Assembly (NCBI RefSeq): GCF_000355695.1
Contig: NC_020891.1
Coordinates: 62,001 to 126,000 of the forward strand
Reading direction: 5' to 3'
From: Clavibacter nebraskensis NCPPB 2581
Lineage (GTDB): Bacteria; Actinomycetota; Actinomycetes; Actinomycetales; Microbacteriaceae
DNA: 64,000 bases
Shown here: in pieces, positions 35,740 through 45,706 of the stretch
Layout: each line of letters opens with the position of its first letter
Numbering within the stretch: the first letter of the stretch is position 1
Made by a program: the position numbers and the translations under genes
The notes under the pieces: model-generated
The model's input: the letters and a program-made list of their open reading frames with translations, nothing else
The model's database searches: none
What the model was told of the DNA's origin: nothing

Positions 35740-36105
35740 GGTAAGTCTTGTCCCTCGTCGCGTGCGCTACTCTCTCCACTCTGCTCCGGAATTCGCGACA
35801 GCTCTCGTTTCGAGGTCTACAGCCAAGGCACGTATGAAGATGGAGTCGCCCCCGAGTGGGCCCAAAATAATAAGAACCTTGTATTCGACTTGGCTCGCTC
35901 GCGCCAGGTGGCGTGGCTGGATGGGCGCTTGCCTCTGCCCATTGGGTCCGCAATTGAACTTTTTGACCCAAATGCGAACACACATGGCACCGCAACGGTC
36001 ACGGTCATCCGGCTCCTCAACGGCACGAGCCACGTACGCAATCAGGTCTGTCTCGACTGTGAAGTTGAGCCGCGCTGGTGGGAGGGAGTGGTCAAGAACG
36101 ACTGA
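35740..36105 (+). pseudogene. 5'-truncated hypothetical gene
   Basis: An open frame of 121 codons without ATG or GTG until a TTG at 35890. The text is protein-like (FEVYSQGTYEDGVAPEWAQ, VAWLDGRLPLPIGSAIELFD, QVCLDCEVEPRWWEGVV) and low in GC. It may be the 3' part of a gene whose start was lost when the island formed, or a 71-residue protein using the TTG. It ends 28 bases before the convergent regulator gene. Confidence 0.4.
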
Positions 36106-36132
36106 TAGCGCTGCCGCGTGCGGCGGCCGTCG

Positions 36133-38584
<2,452 letters not shown>

Positions 38585-38648
38585 ACGTCACCCGGCCGGG
38601 CCGCGCGACGCTCGAAACCTAGCACCTGCTAGACGGAGGAGGGCCACG

Positions 38649-39569
38649 GTGGACGAGACGATGACAGCCCCCACGGACGTCGAGGGCACCCGCGTCGCCG
38701 GCTCCCCGGCCCGGATCGCCGCCCGTTGCGCGGTGGGCTACGACGGATCCGCCGCGAGCGTCACGGCGCTCGGCTGGGCCGTCGCCCGGGCGATCCGCGC
38801 CGGCGGCGACGTGCAGCTGGTCGGCGTCGTCGACGACGACTCGGGCGCGATGGGCGCGGCCTACGCCGACCAGAGCGCGCACGAGCTCGGCGCCCTCCTC
38901 TTCGCGGCGGCCGCGCGCGTCGCGTCCGCCCACCCGGGCCTCGCCGTCACCACCCGCCTCGTCACGGGCGCCGTCGCCCCCGCGCTCGCCGCCGCGGCGC
39001 ACGCGGACGACGTGCTCGTCGTCGGATCCGACAAGACCGGCTACGCCCGCGGCCGCCTCTACGGCGTCCGCAGCGTGCAGCTCGCCTCCCTCGTGCCCGG
39101 CCCGCTCGTGGTCGTGCCCTCCGCCGGCCTCCGGCTCCGCGACGGCGTCGTCGTGGCGCTCGACGGCACAGCCACGTCCGACGCGCTCGCCCGCGCGGGC
39201 GCCGAGGAGGCGTCGCAGGCGGGCTGCCGCGTGAGCCTCGTGCACGCCGTGTCGCAGGACGGCGGCGCCGACGCGCGCCACCGCGGCGACGCCGTGCTGC
39301 ACCGGGCGCTCGACGTGGCGCACGCGGTGGATCCCGGCCTCGAGGTCACCCGGCACCTCACCTCCCGGCGCCCCGCCGAGGCGATCCTCAACCTGGCCCG
39401 CGACCGCGCGCTCCTCGTGATCGGCCGGTCCCGCCGCACGCCGTCGCCCGGCATCGGCGGCACCCTGCACGAGGTGCTCATCAACGCCAACGTGCCCGTG
39501 ATGATCCTGCCGGGCACGCCCCACACCCCGGAGACCGCCCCCCGCACCACCGAGACCGAAGGAGCCTGA
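38649..39569 (+). CDS. Tandem universal stress protein
   Basis: A 306-residue protein with two Usp domains (about 25-155 and 160-290). Domain one starts RCAVGYDGSAAS; domain two starts DGVVVALDGTAT and ends VIGRSRR...VPVMILPG. The strict ATP motif G-x2-G-x9-G-S is incomplete in both, so ligand binding may differ from the single-domain Usps nearby. GTG 38649 follows GGAGGAGGG; ATG 38661 is an alternative. First gene of an operon with lactate dehydrogenase and permease, behind box C. Tandem Usps are typical DosR-regulon members in mycobacteria. Confidence 0.88.
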   Translation: MDETMTAPTDVEGTRVAGSPARIAARCAVGYDGSAASVTALGWAVARAIRAGGDVQLVGVVDDDSGAMGAAYADQSAHELGALLFAAAARVASAHPGLAVTTRLVTGAVAPALAAAAHADDVLVVGSDKTGYARGRLYGVRSVQLASLVPGPLVVVPSAGLRLRDGVVVALDGTATSDALARAGAEEASQAGCRVSLVHAVSQDGGADARHRGDAVLHRALDVAHAVDPGLEVTRHLTSRRPAEAILNLARDRALLVIGRSRRTPSPGIGGTLHEVLINANVPVMILPGTPHTPETAPRTTETEGA

Positions 39570-39571
39570 CC

Positions 39572-40525
39572 ATGAGCACGAGGGAGAACAGCAAGCTGAC
39601 CGTCGTCGGAGCGGGCAGCGTGGGCGCGAGCGTCGCGTATGCGGCCCTCATCCGCGGATCAGCCCGGCACGTCGCGCTCTACGACATCGCCGCCGAGCGC
39701 GTCGAGGCCGAGGTGCTCGACCTCGCGCACGGCACGCAGTTCACGGGCGCGAGCGAGATCAGCGGCGGATCCGACCTGCGGGTCGCCGAGGGATCCCACG
39801 TGGTCGTCATCACGGCCGGCGCCAAGCAGCGACCGGGCCAGTCTCGCACCGAGCTCGCGGGCGTCAACGCGCAGATCATCGAGGCGATGATGCCCGGCCT
39901 CCTCGAGGTCGCGCCCGACGCCGTCTACCTCCTGGTCACGAACCCCTGCGACGTGATGACCGTGATCGCCTCCCGCGTCTCCGGCCTGCCGCGCTCGCGC
40001 GTCTTCTCCTCCGGCACCGTGCTCGACACGTCGCGCCTCCGCTGGGAGCTCGCGCGCCGCGCCGGCGTCTCCACCAGCAGCGTGCACGCGCACATCGTCG
40101 GCGAGCACGGCGACACCGAGTTCGCGCTGTGGGACGAGGCGATGATCGGCACCGTCCCGATCCTCGAGTGGGAGACCGAGGGCCACCCGCGCATGACGGT
40201 CGACGAGCTGGAGCTCATCGCCGTCGACGTGCGTGACGCCGCCTACCGCGTCATCCGCGGCAAGGGAGCGACGAACCACGCCATCGGCCTCTCCAGCGCG
40301 CGCATCGCCGAGGCGATCCTGCAGGACCAGCGGGCCGTGCTGCCCGTGAGCACCGTGCTCGACGGCTTCCACGGGATCGACGGCATCGCGCTGTCCGTGC
40401 CGTCGATCGTCGGCGCGCACGGCGCGACCCCCATCCGGAACACGCCGTTCTCGGCCTCGGAGCTCGCGAAGCTGGCCGTCTCGGCCGAGGCGCTCACCGC
40501 CGTGCTCGCGACCGTGGGGGCCTGA
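39572..40525 (+). CDS. ldh: L-lactate dehydrogenase
   Basis: A 317-residue NAD-dependent enzyme. The nucleotide motif GAGSVGASVAY opens the Rossmann domain. The substrate loop has AKQRPGQSR, with the glutamine that favours lactate over malate. The active-site histidine is His179 in GEHGDTE, and NPCDVM and ATNHAIG complete the family pattern. It regenerates NAD+ from pyruvate. It starts two bases after the Usp gene and is followed five bases later by the permease, so all three share the box C promoter. Confidence 0.96.
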   Translation: MSTRENSKLTVVGAGSVGASVAYAALIRGSARHVALYDIAAERVEAEVLDLAHGTQFTGASEISGGSDLRVAEGSHVVVITAGAKQRPGQSRTELAGVNAQIIEAMMPGLLEVAPDAVYLLVTNPCDVMTVIASRVSGLPRSRVFSSGTVLDTSRLRWELARRAGVSTSSVHAHIVGEHGDTEFALWDEAMIGTVPILEWETEGHPRMTVDELELIAVDVRDAAYRVIRGKGATNHAIGLSSARIAEAILQDQRAVLPVSTVLDGFHGIDGIALSVPSIVGAHGATPIRNTPFSASELAKLAVSAEALTAVLATVGA

Positions 40526-40530
40526 CGCTC

Positions 40531-42252
40531 ATGTGGATCCAGGATCCCGACCCGCTCGGCGTCCCGTGGCTCTCGGCGCTCGTCGCCGCGATCCCGATCC
40601 TGCTGTTCCTCGTCTGCCTGGTGGTGCTCAAGCTGACGGGGCTGCAGGCCGCCGGCGTCGCGCTCGTGGCCGAGGTCGCGGTGGCGCTCGGGATGTCCGG
40701 CATGCCGATCCCGGCGCTCGCCGGCGCGGGCCTGCTCGGGGTGCTCAGCGCGATCTGGCCGATCGCGTACATCATCCTCATGGCCGTCTGGCTCTACCGG
40801 CTGGCGGTCGCGAGCGGGAAGTTCGACGTGATCCGCGCCTCCATCGCCGCGATCTCGCCCGACCAGCGGATCCAGGTGCTCCTCATCGCCTTCTGCTTCG
40901 GCGCGTTCCTCGAGGGCGTCGCCGGGTTCGGCGTGCCCATCGCGATCTGCGCGGCCATGCTCGTGACGCTCGGCTTCCGGCCGGTGCGCGCCGCCATGAT
41001 CAGCCTGGTCGCCAACTTCGCGGCCGGTGCCTACGGCGCCGTCGGCATCCCCGTCATCGTGGGCGCGCAGGTCGGCGGGATCCACGTGATGGATCTCTCG
41101 CGCGACCTCGCGCTCATCCTCCAGCCGGTCACGCTCCTCATCCCGTTCCTGCTCGTCGTGATCCTCGACGGGTTCCGCGGCCTCCGCGAGACCTGGCCGG
41201 CGACGCTCGTCGTGACGCTCGTGTTCAGCGGCACGCAGGCCGCGGTGCTGCTGTTCCTCGGGCCCGAGCTCGCGGCGATCCTGCCGGGGCTGCTGGGGAT
41301 GGTGGCGCTCGCCGCGCTGCGCCTCGTGTGGACGCCGCGGCACGTCTTCGTCGAGGGGGAGGCCCGCGAGGTCTCGGGCCGTCCCTCCCGTGGGGGCGCC
41401 GCGCGCGACGCCGGCCGCTCCGGGGGATCCGCCGCCACGGCCACGCTCACCGCGCCGGTCGACGTCGCGCCGCCGGCCGTTCCCGCGCCCGACCGCCACA
41501 CCGCCCGCCAGGTGCTCGCCGCGTGGAGCCCGTTCTACGTGCTCACGGTGCTCGTCTTCGTGTGGAGCACGCCGGCGTTCAAGGCCCTCTCGGCACCCGG
41601 CGGGCCGCTCGCCTGGGCCGTCGTCACGGTGCCGATGCCCGGGGTGACCGGGCAGATCACGACCGCGGGCGGCGTCGTCGTCGCGAACGCGTGGAGCTGG
41701 ACGCCGATCGGCGCAACCGGCACCGCGATCCTCCTGGCCGTCGTGATCACCGCCCTCACCTCCCGTGCGCTCACCCGGGCGGTGGTGCTCGAGCAGCTCC
41801 GCGGCACCTGGCGCGACCTGTGGAAGGCGCTCGTGCTCATCGCCGCGATCCTCGTGCTCGCCCAGATCGCGAACCTCTCCGGCGGATCCGCGGGCATCGG
41901 CGGTGCGCTCGCCGGAGCGGGTGCCTGGTTCCCGCTGCTCGCACCCGTGATCGGCTGGGTCGGCGTGTTCCTCACCGGCTCGGTGGTCAACAACAACACG
42001 CTCTTCGCGCAGCTGCAGGCGACCACGGCCGGCCGCATCGGCGTCGACGCCACCCTGCTCGTCGCCGCGAACACCGCGGGCGGCGCGGCGGCGAAGGTCA
42101 TCTCGCCGCAGTCGATCGCCATCGCGGCCGGCGCCGTCGGCCTCACGGGACGCGAGAGCGAGATCCTGCGGGCGTCCATCGGCTACAGCCTCGGGATCCT
42201 CGTGGTGCTCAGCCTCTGGACGTTCGGGCTCTCGCAGCTGCTGCCGGGCTGA
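40531..42252 (+). CDS. lldP: L-lactate permease (LctP family)
   Basis: A 573-residue transporter with about 13 helices. Family features: FLEGVAGFGVPIAICAAML, the NNTLFAQLQ segment near the end, and the closing AKVISPQSIAIA. A cytoplasmic Gly/Arg/Ser-rich loop sits near residues 275-310. Next to lactate dehydrogenase it most likely exports lactate during fermentation, or imports it for reuse. Last gene of the box C operon. Confidence 0.95.
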   Translation: MWIQDPDPLGVPWLSALVAAIPILLFLVCLVVLKLTGLQAAGVALVAEVAVALGMSGMPIPALAGAGLLGVLSAIWPIAYIILMAVWLYRLAVASGKFDVIRASIAAISPDQRIQVLLIAFCFGAFLEGVAGFGVPIAICAAMLVTLGFRPVRAAMISLVANFAAGAYGAVGIPVIVGAQVGGIHVMDLSRDLALILQPVTLLIPFLLVVILDGFRGLRETWPATLVVTLVFSGTQAAVLLFLGPELAAILPGLLGMVALAALRLVWTPRHVFVEGEAREVSGRPSRGGAARDAGRSGGSAATATLTAPVDVAPPAVPAPDRHTARQVLAAWSPFYVLTVLVFVWSTPAFKALSAPGGPLAWAVVTVPMPGVTGQITTAGGVVVANAWSWTPIGATGTAILLAVVITALTSRALTRAVVLEQLRGTWRDLWKALVLIAAILVLAQIANLSGGSAGIGGALAGAGAWFPLLAPVIGWVGVFLTGSVVNNNTLFAQLQATTAGRIGVDATLLVAANTAGGAAAKVISPQSIAIAAGAVGLTGRESEILRASIGYSLGILVVLSLWTFGLSQLLPG

Positions 42253-42326
42253 GGCGGCGGCGCGGGGCGCGCGGCCGGCCCCCGCAGCGGATCCCCGCCC
42301 CCACGGCCCGCCGGCCGGCGCACGCC

Positions 42327-42341
42327 GGGACCTCCGCCCCT
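42327..42341 (+). promoter_or_regulatory. DevR-like box D
   Basis: GGGACCTCCGCCCCT with GAGCCT 23-28 bases beyond, upstream of the Usp gene at 42413. Confidence 0.75.
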
Positions 42342-42412
42342 ACGCGGGACGCCCGCCGGGGGCGAGCCTGGTCACGTCGCCGCACCGGCGGCCCGTCCGT
42401 CAGGAGCCCCCC

Positions 42413-43189
42413 ATGTCCGCTCGCACCCCCGCCCCGTCGCGCGTCTCCCCGGAGCGCGAGCGCTTCGTCGTCGTCGGATCCGCGGCGACCGCCCTCGAGC
42501 AGCACGCCGCGGGCAGCACCCGCGAGCACCTCGTGCGGCTCGCCGCCGAGTCCTACGACGCGATCGTCGCACCGGGCATCACGATCCACGCCTACCTGCG
42601 GAACCTCGTCGTGCACCGCGTGCGCGGCCGGCTCGACGAGGAGCGGGCGCGCGCCGAGGCGGCTGGTCCGCACATCGATGAGCGGCACACGCGCCCCATC
42701 GTCATCGGCTTCGACGGATCGCCCGCGTCCGAGTCGGCCCTGGATCGCTCGCTGCTCATCGCGGCGGCGCTCATGGCCCCCGTGAGGATCGTCGTCGCCT
42801 GGCACCACCCGGTGGCCTCCGGGCAGTTCCCGCTCTCCGGGGATCCCGGGGCCGACCCCCGGCGGCTCCTCGAGGACACCCTCGCCGCGCGGTTCGGCGC
42901 GGAGCCGCCGTCGTGGATCACCGGGGAGGCCGTCGAGGGGCTCCCCGCCCGCGTGCTCATCGCCGAGAGCCGGGACGCCGAGATGCTGGTCGTCGGCAGC
43001 CGCGGGCACGGCGGGTTCGTCGGCCTGCTGCTCGGATCCGTCAGCGCCGCCTGCGCCGAGCGCGCCGAGTGCCCCGTGCTCGTGATGCACGCGCCGCGCG
43101 TCGAGGACGAGGACCCCGTGAGCGCGGGCGCCGAGGCGCTGGGCGACGGCAGCCGCGCGTCCGACCTGCCTGCGCGCGTCGGCGCCTGA
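42413..43189 (+). CDS. Universal stress protein with N-terminal helical domain
   Basis: A 258-residue protein. Residues about 20-75 form a helical region (LEQHAAGSTREHLVRLAAES, ITIHAYLRNLVVHRVRGRL) like the three-helix dimerisation segments of some actinobacterial proteins. The Usp domain (about 93-232) begins PIVIGFDGSPAS and ends with the full ATP motif VVGSRGHGGFVGLLLGSVS. AGGAG precedes ATG 42413. Box D upstream puts it in the regulon. It faces another Usp gene tail to tail, with which it shares the motif and much sequence; probably paralogues. Confidence 0.9.
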   Translation: MSARTPAPSRVSPERERFVVVGSAATALEQHAAGSTREHLVRLAAESYDAIVAPGITIHAYLRNLVVHRVRGRLDEERARAEAAGPHIDERHTRPIVIGFDGSPASESALDRSLLIAAALMAPVRIVVAWHHPVASGQFPLSGDPGADPRRLLEDTLAARFGAEPPSWITGEAVEGLPARVLIAESRDAEMLVVGSRGHGGFVGLLLGSVSAACAERAECPVLVMHAPRVEDEDPVSAGAEALGDGSRASDLPARVGA

Positions 43190-43203
43190 CCGGGCGCCGA
43201 CGC
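43176..43203. terminator. Bidirectional terminator between two Usp genes
   Basis: Perfect 11-base arms (43176-43186, 43193-43203) include the last codons of 42413-43189 and abut the stop of the convergent 43204-43707 gene. Confidence 0.75.
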
Positions 43204-43707
43204 TCAGTCGACGGCCGTCCGGACGCGCGGCGGCGCCGGGACAGGCGCGGCCGCGGGCTCGTCGTGCATCACCAGCACCGGGCACCTCGCGTGCTCCGCG
43301 CAGGCCGAGCTCACGGAGCCGAGCAGCAGCCCGACGAACCCACCGTGCCCGCGGCTGCCCACGACGAGCATCTGCGCCTCGCGGCTGAGGCGGATCAGCA
43401 CGCTCGCCGCGCCGCCCTGGTGCAGCTCGGTCGTGAACCACGCGGGCACGTCGGCTCCGAACCGGGCGCGGACGGCGTCGTCGACCATGGCGCGCGCGTA
43501 CTCCTCCGGCGACCAGTCGACGATGCCGAAGCCGCTGTACTGCACGGGCATCTGCCACGCGGCGACGAGCCGGAGCGGGGCGTCGAGGGCCCGGGCCATC
43601 ACGATGGCGCGGTCGAGCGCGACGAGCGACGCGGCGGATCCGTCGAAGCCGAGGAGGAGGGGGCGCGCGTCGGCGCGCGGAGCGGGGGTCTGCATGGGTG
43701 AGGTCAT
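43204..43707 (-). CDS. Single-domain universal stress protein
   Basis: A 167-residue Usp: PLLLGFDGSAASLVALDRA at the start and the ATP motif VVGSRGHGGFVGLLLGSVS near the end, followed by CPVLVMHDEP. It should bind ATP. ATG 43707 has no ribosome site and falls six bases after the -10 hexamer TACCGT of box E1, so this is the third probable leaderless transcript of the regulon. Confidence 0.92.
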   Translation of the reverse strand: MTSPMQTPAPRADARPLLLGFDGSAASLVALDRAIVMARALDAPLRLVAAWQMPVQYSGFGIVDWSPEEYARAMVDDAVRARFGADVPAWFTTELHQGGAASVLIRLSREAQMLVVGSRGHGGFVGLLLGSVSSACAEHARCPVLVMHDEPAAAPVPAPPRVRTAVD

Positions 43708-43741
43708 GCGCGACGGTATCCACGTGGGGGATCCGCGCGGC

Positions 43742-43756
43742 AGGGCCGAAGGTCCC
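43742..43756 (-). promoter_or_regulatory. DevR-like box E1
   Basis: Leftward GGGACCTTCGGCCCT, the best box of the set and nearly palindromic. The hexamer TACCGT follows at 24-29 bases, one base further than in the other promoters. Confidence 0.8.
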
Positions 43757-43759
43757 CGC

Positions 43760-43774
43760 GGGACCAACGGCCCT
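43760..43774 (+). promoter_or_regulatory. DevR-like box E2
   Basis: Rightward GGGACCAACGGCCCT, only three bases from E1, with CACCCT 23-28 bases beyond; it serves the gene at 43848. Confidence 0.8.
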
Positions 43775-43847
43775 GTGGGGCGCGGGAGCGCGGGCGCACC
43801 CTGGAGGGGAGGCCGGAGGGCCGGATCCACCGAGGGAGGGACACGAG

Positions 43848-44279
43848 ATGACGCGCGAGGGCTCGACCGAGTACCTGACCCCGGAGCAGTGCCTGGCGCT
43901 CCTCCGTCAGCGGTCCGTGGGGCGCATGGCGTTCGTCGCCGACGGCCGCATCGAGCTGTTCCCGGTGGACTACGCGGTCGTCGCCGGCGCCATCCGGATC
44001 CACAACTCGGGCGGCACGAAGCAGGCCGCCTTCGACCGTGGCCAGGACGTCGTGTTCGAGGTCGACGAGCCCGGCCCGATCGAGACGTGGAGCGTCGTCG
44101 TGCGCGGCGTCGCGCGGCTCGTGCCCGACGGGGCGCCCGCCGCCCCGCGCCTCGCCCCCGCCTCGACCGACCTCGGCCGCTCGCACCGCGTGGAGATCGC
44201 GCGGGTCGTGATGACGGGACGCCTGTTCGGGGCGCCGCAGCATCCTGTGCCCGTCGCGCCGGTCCACCCCGTGGCGTGA
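43848..44279 (+). CDS. Pyridoxamine 5'-phosphate oxidase-like flavin/F420-type protein
   Basis: A 143-residue split-barrel protein: the pattern LTPEQCLALLRQRSVGRMAFV then ELFPVDYAVVAGAIRI and FEVDEPGPIETWSVVVRGVA is that of small PNPOx-like proteins, several of which belong to the DosR regulon in mycobacteria. It may bind FMN, F420 or heme and reduce an unknown substrate. GAGGGAGGGA precedes ATG 43848, and box E2 lies upstream. Last regulon gene on the right. Confidence 0.85.
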   Translation: MTREGSTEYLTPEQCLALLRQRSVGRMAFVADGRIELFPVDYAVVAGAIRIHNSGGTKQAAFDRGQDVVFEVDEPGPIETWSVVVRGVARLVPDGAPAAPRLAPASTDLGRSHRVEIARVVMTGRLFGAPQHPVPVAPVHPVA

Positions 44280-44387
44280 CGCGCAGCGGTCGCGCAGGGC
44301 CCATCCCCCGACCCCGCGCGGCCGTGCGCACGTCCCGCCCGCGCCGTCCGCACTCGCGGGCGGAGCGCTCCCGCGTACGGTCGAGGC

Positions 44388-44624
44388 ATGACCCGACCCG
44401 CGGATGACCCCGCCTCCGCCGCCCGCATCCGCACGGTCCGCCGGGTCCTCGTCGTGGTCTACGCCCTCCTCACCGTCGGCCAGGCGGTGGTGGGCGTCCT
44501 CGCCTTCCGCGTGACGGGCGCCTCCGACGGCATCCGGGCCCTCGGTGTCGTGATGTTCGTGAGCACCGCCCTGTCCGCGGTCCTGTGCGCGCTGTTCGTC
44601 GTCGCTCTGCGGCGGTCACGCTAG
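44388..44624 (+). CDS. Small two-helix membrane protein
   Basis: A 78-residue protein with helices at about 19-41 and 50-72 and a basic end (LRRSR). Family unknown. The peptide at 27057-27179 resembles a shortened form. It ends nine bases before the convergent acetyltransferase. Confidence 0.6.
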   Translation: MTRPADDPASAARIRTVRRVLVVVYALLTVGQAVVGVLAFRVTGASDGIRALGVVMFVSTALSAVLCALFVVALRRSR

Positions 44625-44633
44625 CCGCGCGGA

Positions 44634-45110
44634 TCACCCGCCGAGCGGCTGCACGTACCGCCGGCACACGTGCACGCGCCGGAACCGGGCGCGCATCTCC
44701 TCCTCGCGCTCGATCGGCGCGTGCAGGAACGCGAGTACCGGCCGGCCGAGCCCGTCGGGCGTGATGAAGCCGGTGGGGTCGTCGCCCTCGCCCACGAAGA
44801 TGTGCAGGTAGCAGGTCAGCTCGACGAAGCCGACGCGGCGGTACCAGGCGTTCGCGGCGGGATCCTCGCGGGTCCACGCGTCGAGCTCGGTCGCGCCGGT
44901 GCCCGCGAGCAGCGGGACGGCGGTCTCGGGGAGCGTCGTGGCGATGCGGCGGCCCTGGTGGTCGGGGTGGACCGCGACGGTGTCGATGGTCGCGAGGGCG
45001 CCCTCGCCCCCGATGTCGAGGATCCCGACGATCGTGCCGTCGGGATCCTCCGCGACGAGCGCGACCGACGGCTCGGCGGGTTCCGGGCGGCGCGCGCCAG
45101 GGTCGGCCAC
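44634..45110 (-). CDS. GNAT acetyltransferase
   Basis: A 158-residue protein, GTG 45110 with GGGA in front. GNAT signs: VGILDIGGEG, ATIDTVAVHPDHQGRRIATTL (acetyl-CoA loop Q/R-x-x-G/A as QGRRIA), and NAWYRRVGF, followed by a longer tail with a YVQPLGG end. The substrate is unknown. It starts ten bases after the next upstream GNAT gene; the two are probably cotranscribed. Confidence 0.8.
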   Translation of the reverse strand: MADPGARRPEPAEPSVALVAEDPDGTIVGILDIGGEGALATIDTVAVHPDHQGRRIATTLPETAVPLLAGTGATELDAWTREDPAANAWYRRVGFVELTCYLHIFVGEGDDPTGFITPDGLGRPVLAFLHAPIEREEEMRARFRRVHVCRRYVQPLGG

Positions 45111-45120
45111 GCGGATCCCG

Positions 45121-45636
45121 TCAGCCCAGCTCGCGCCCCATCTGGATCCGCCGCCCGAGCCGGTCGAGGCCGAGCCGCGCCTCCGTCTCCACGAGCGCCG
45201 CGTGGAACGGCGTCGCGGGCGGCTCCTCCGCGAACCCCATGCGGGCGTAGGAGGGCCCGTTCCACGGCACGTCCGCGAAGGTGCGCAGCGTGATCCGCCC
45301 ATGGCCGCGCCCCCGGGCCTCGTCCACCGATGCCTCGACAAGCGCGCGCCCGTGTCCGCGGCGGCCGTGCTCGGGCGGCACCGCGACCTGCTCGAGGTGG
45401 TCGAGGCCGTCGACCTCGAGGACGTGCGCGAAGCCGACGAGTGCGGCGTGGGATCCGTCGGCCGCCTCGTCCGCGACCAGCAGGAACCCGGGCTCCGCGG
45501 CGCGCGCCGCCCCGGTCGGCGCGGGCGGCCAGTCCTCGGGCCGCAGCAGGTCGACGAGCAGGCGGTCGGCCGCGTCCTCGATCCGCTGCAGCGCGTCGAG
45601 GTCGGCGGGGGTGGCGAGGCGGATCCGGGTGGGCAC
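45121..45636 (-). CDS. GNAT acetyltransferase
   Basis: A 171-residue protein starting GTG 45636 (MPTRIRLATPADLDALQRIE). The acetyl-CoA loop is RRGHGRALVEA after LEQVAVPPEH, and WNGPSYARMGF closes the fold. It looks like a small-molecule or protein N-acetyltransferase. Upstream lies the RNase J terminator. Confidence 0.85.
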   Translation of the reverse strand: MPTRIRLATPADLDALQRIEDAADRLLVDLLRPEDWPPAPTGAARAAEPGFLLVADEAADGSHAALVGFAHVLEVDGLDHLEQVAVPPEHGRRGHGRALVEASVDEARGRGHGRITLRTFADVPWNGPSYARMGFAEEPPATPFHAALVETEARLGLDRLGRRIQMGRELG

Positions 45637-45647
45637 CGGAGCATCGT

Positions 45648-45690
45648 ACGAGGGGCGCGTGCGGGGCTCAGCCCCGCACGCGCCCCTCGT
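45648..45690 (-). terminator. Strong terminator after RNase J
   Basis: Perfect 21-base arms (45648-45668 and 45670-45690) separated by a single base, 17 bases past the RNase J stop. This is the longest perfect hairpin found in the window, and it can work in both directions. Confidence 0.85.
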
Positions 45691-45706
45691 CGTCTCGCGG
45701 GTGCCG

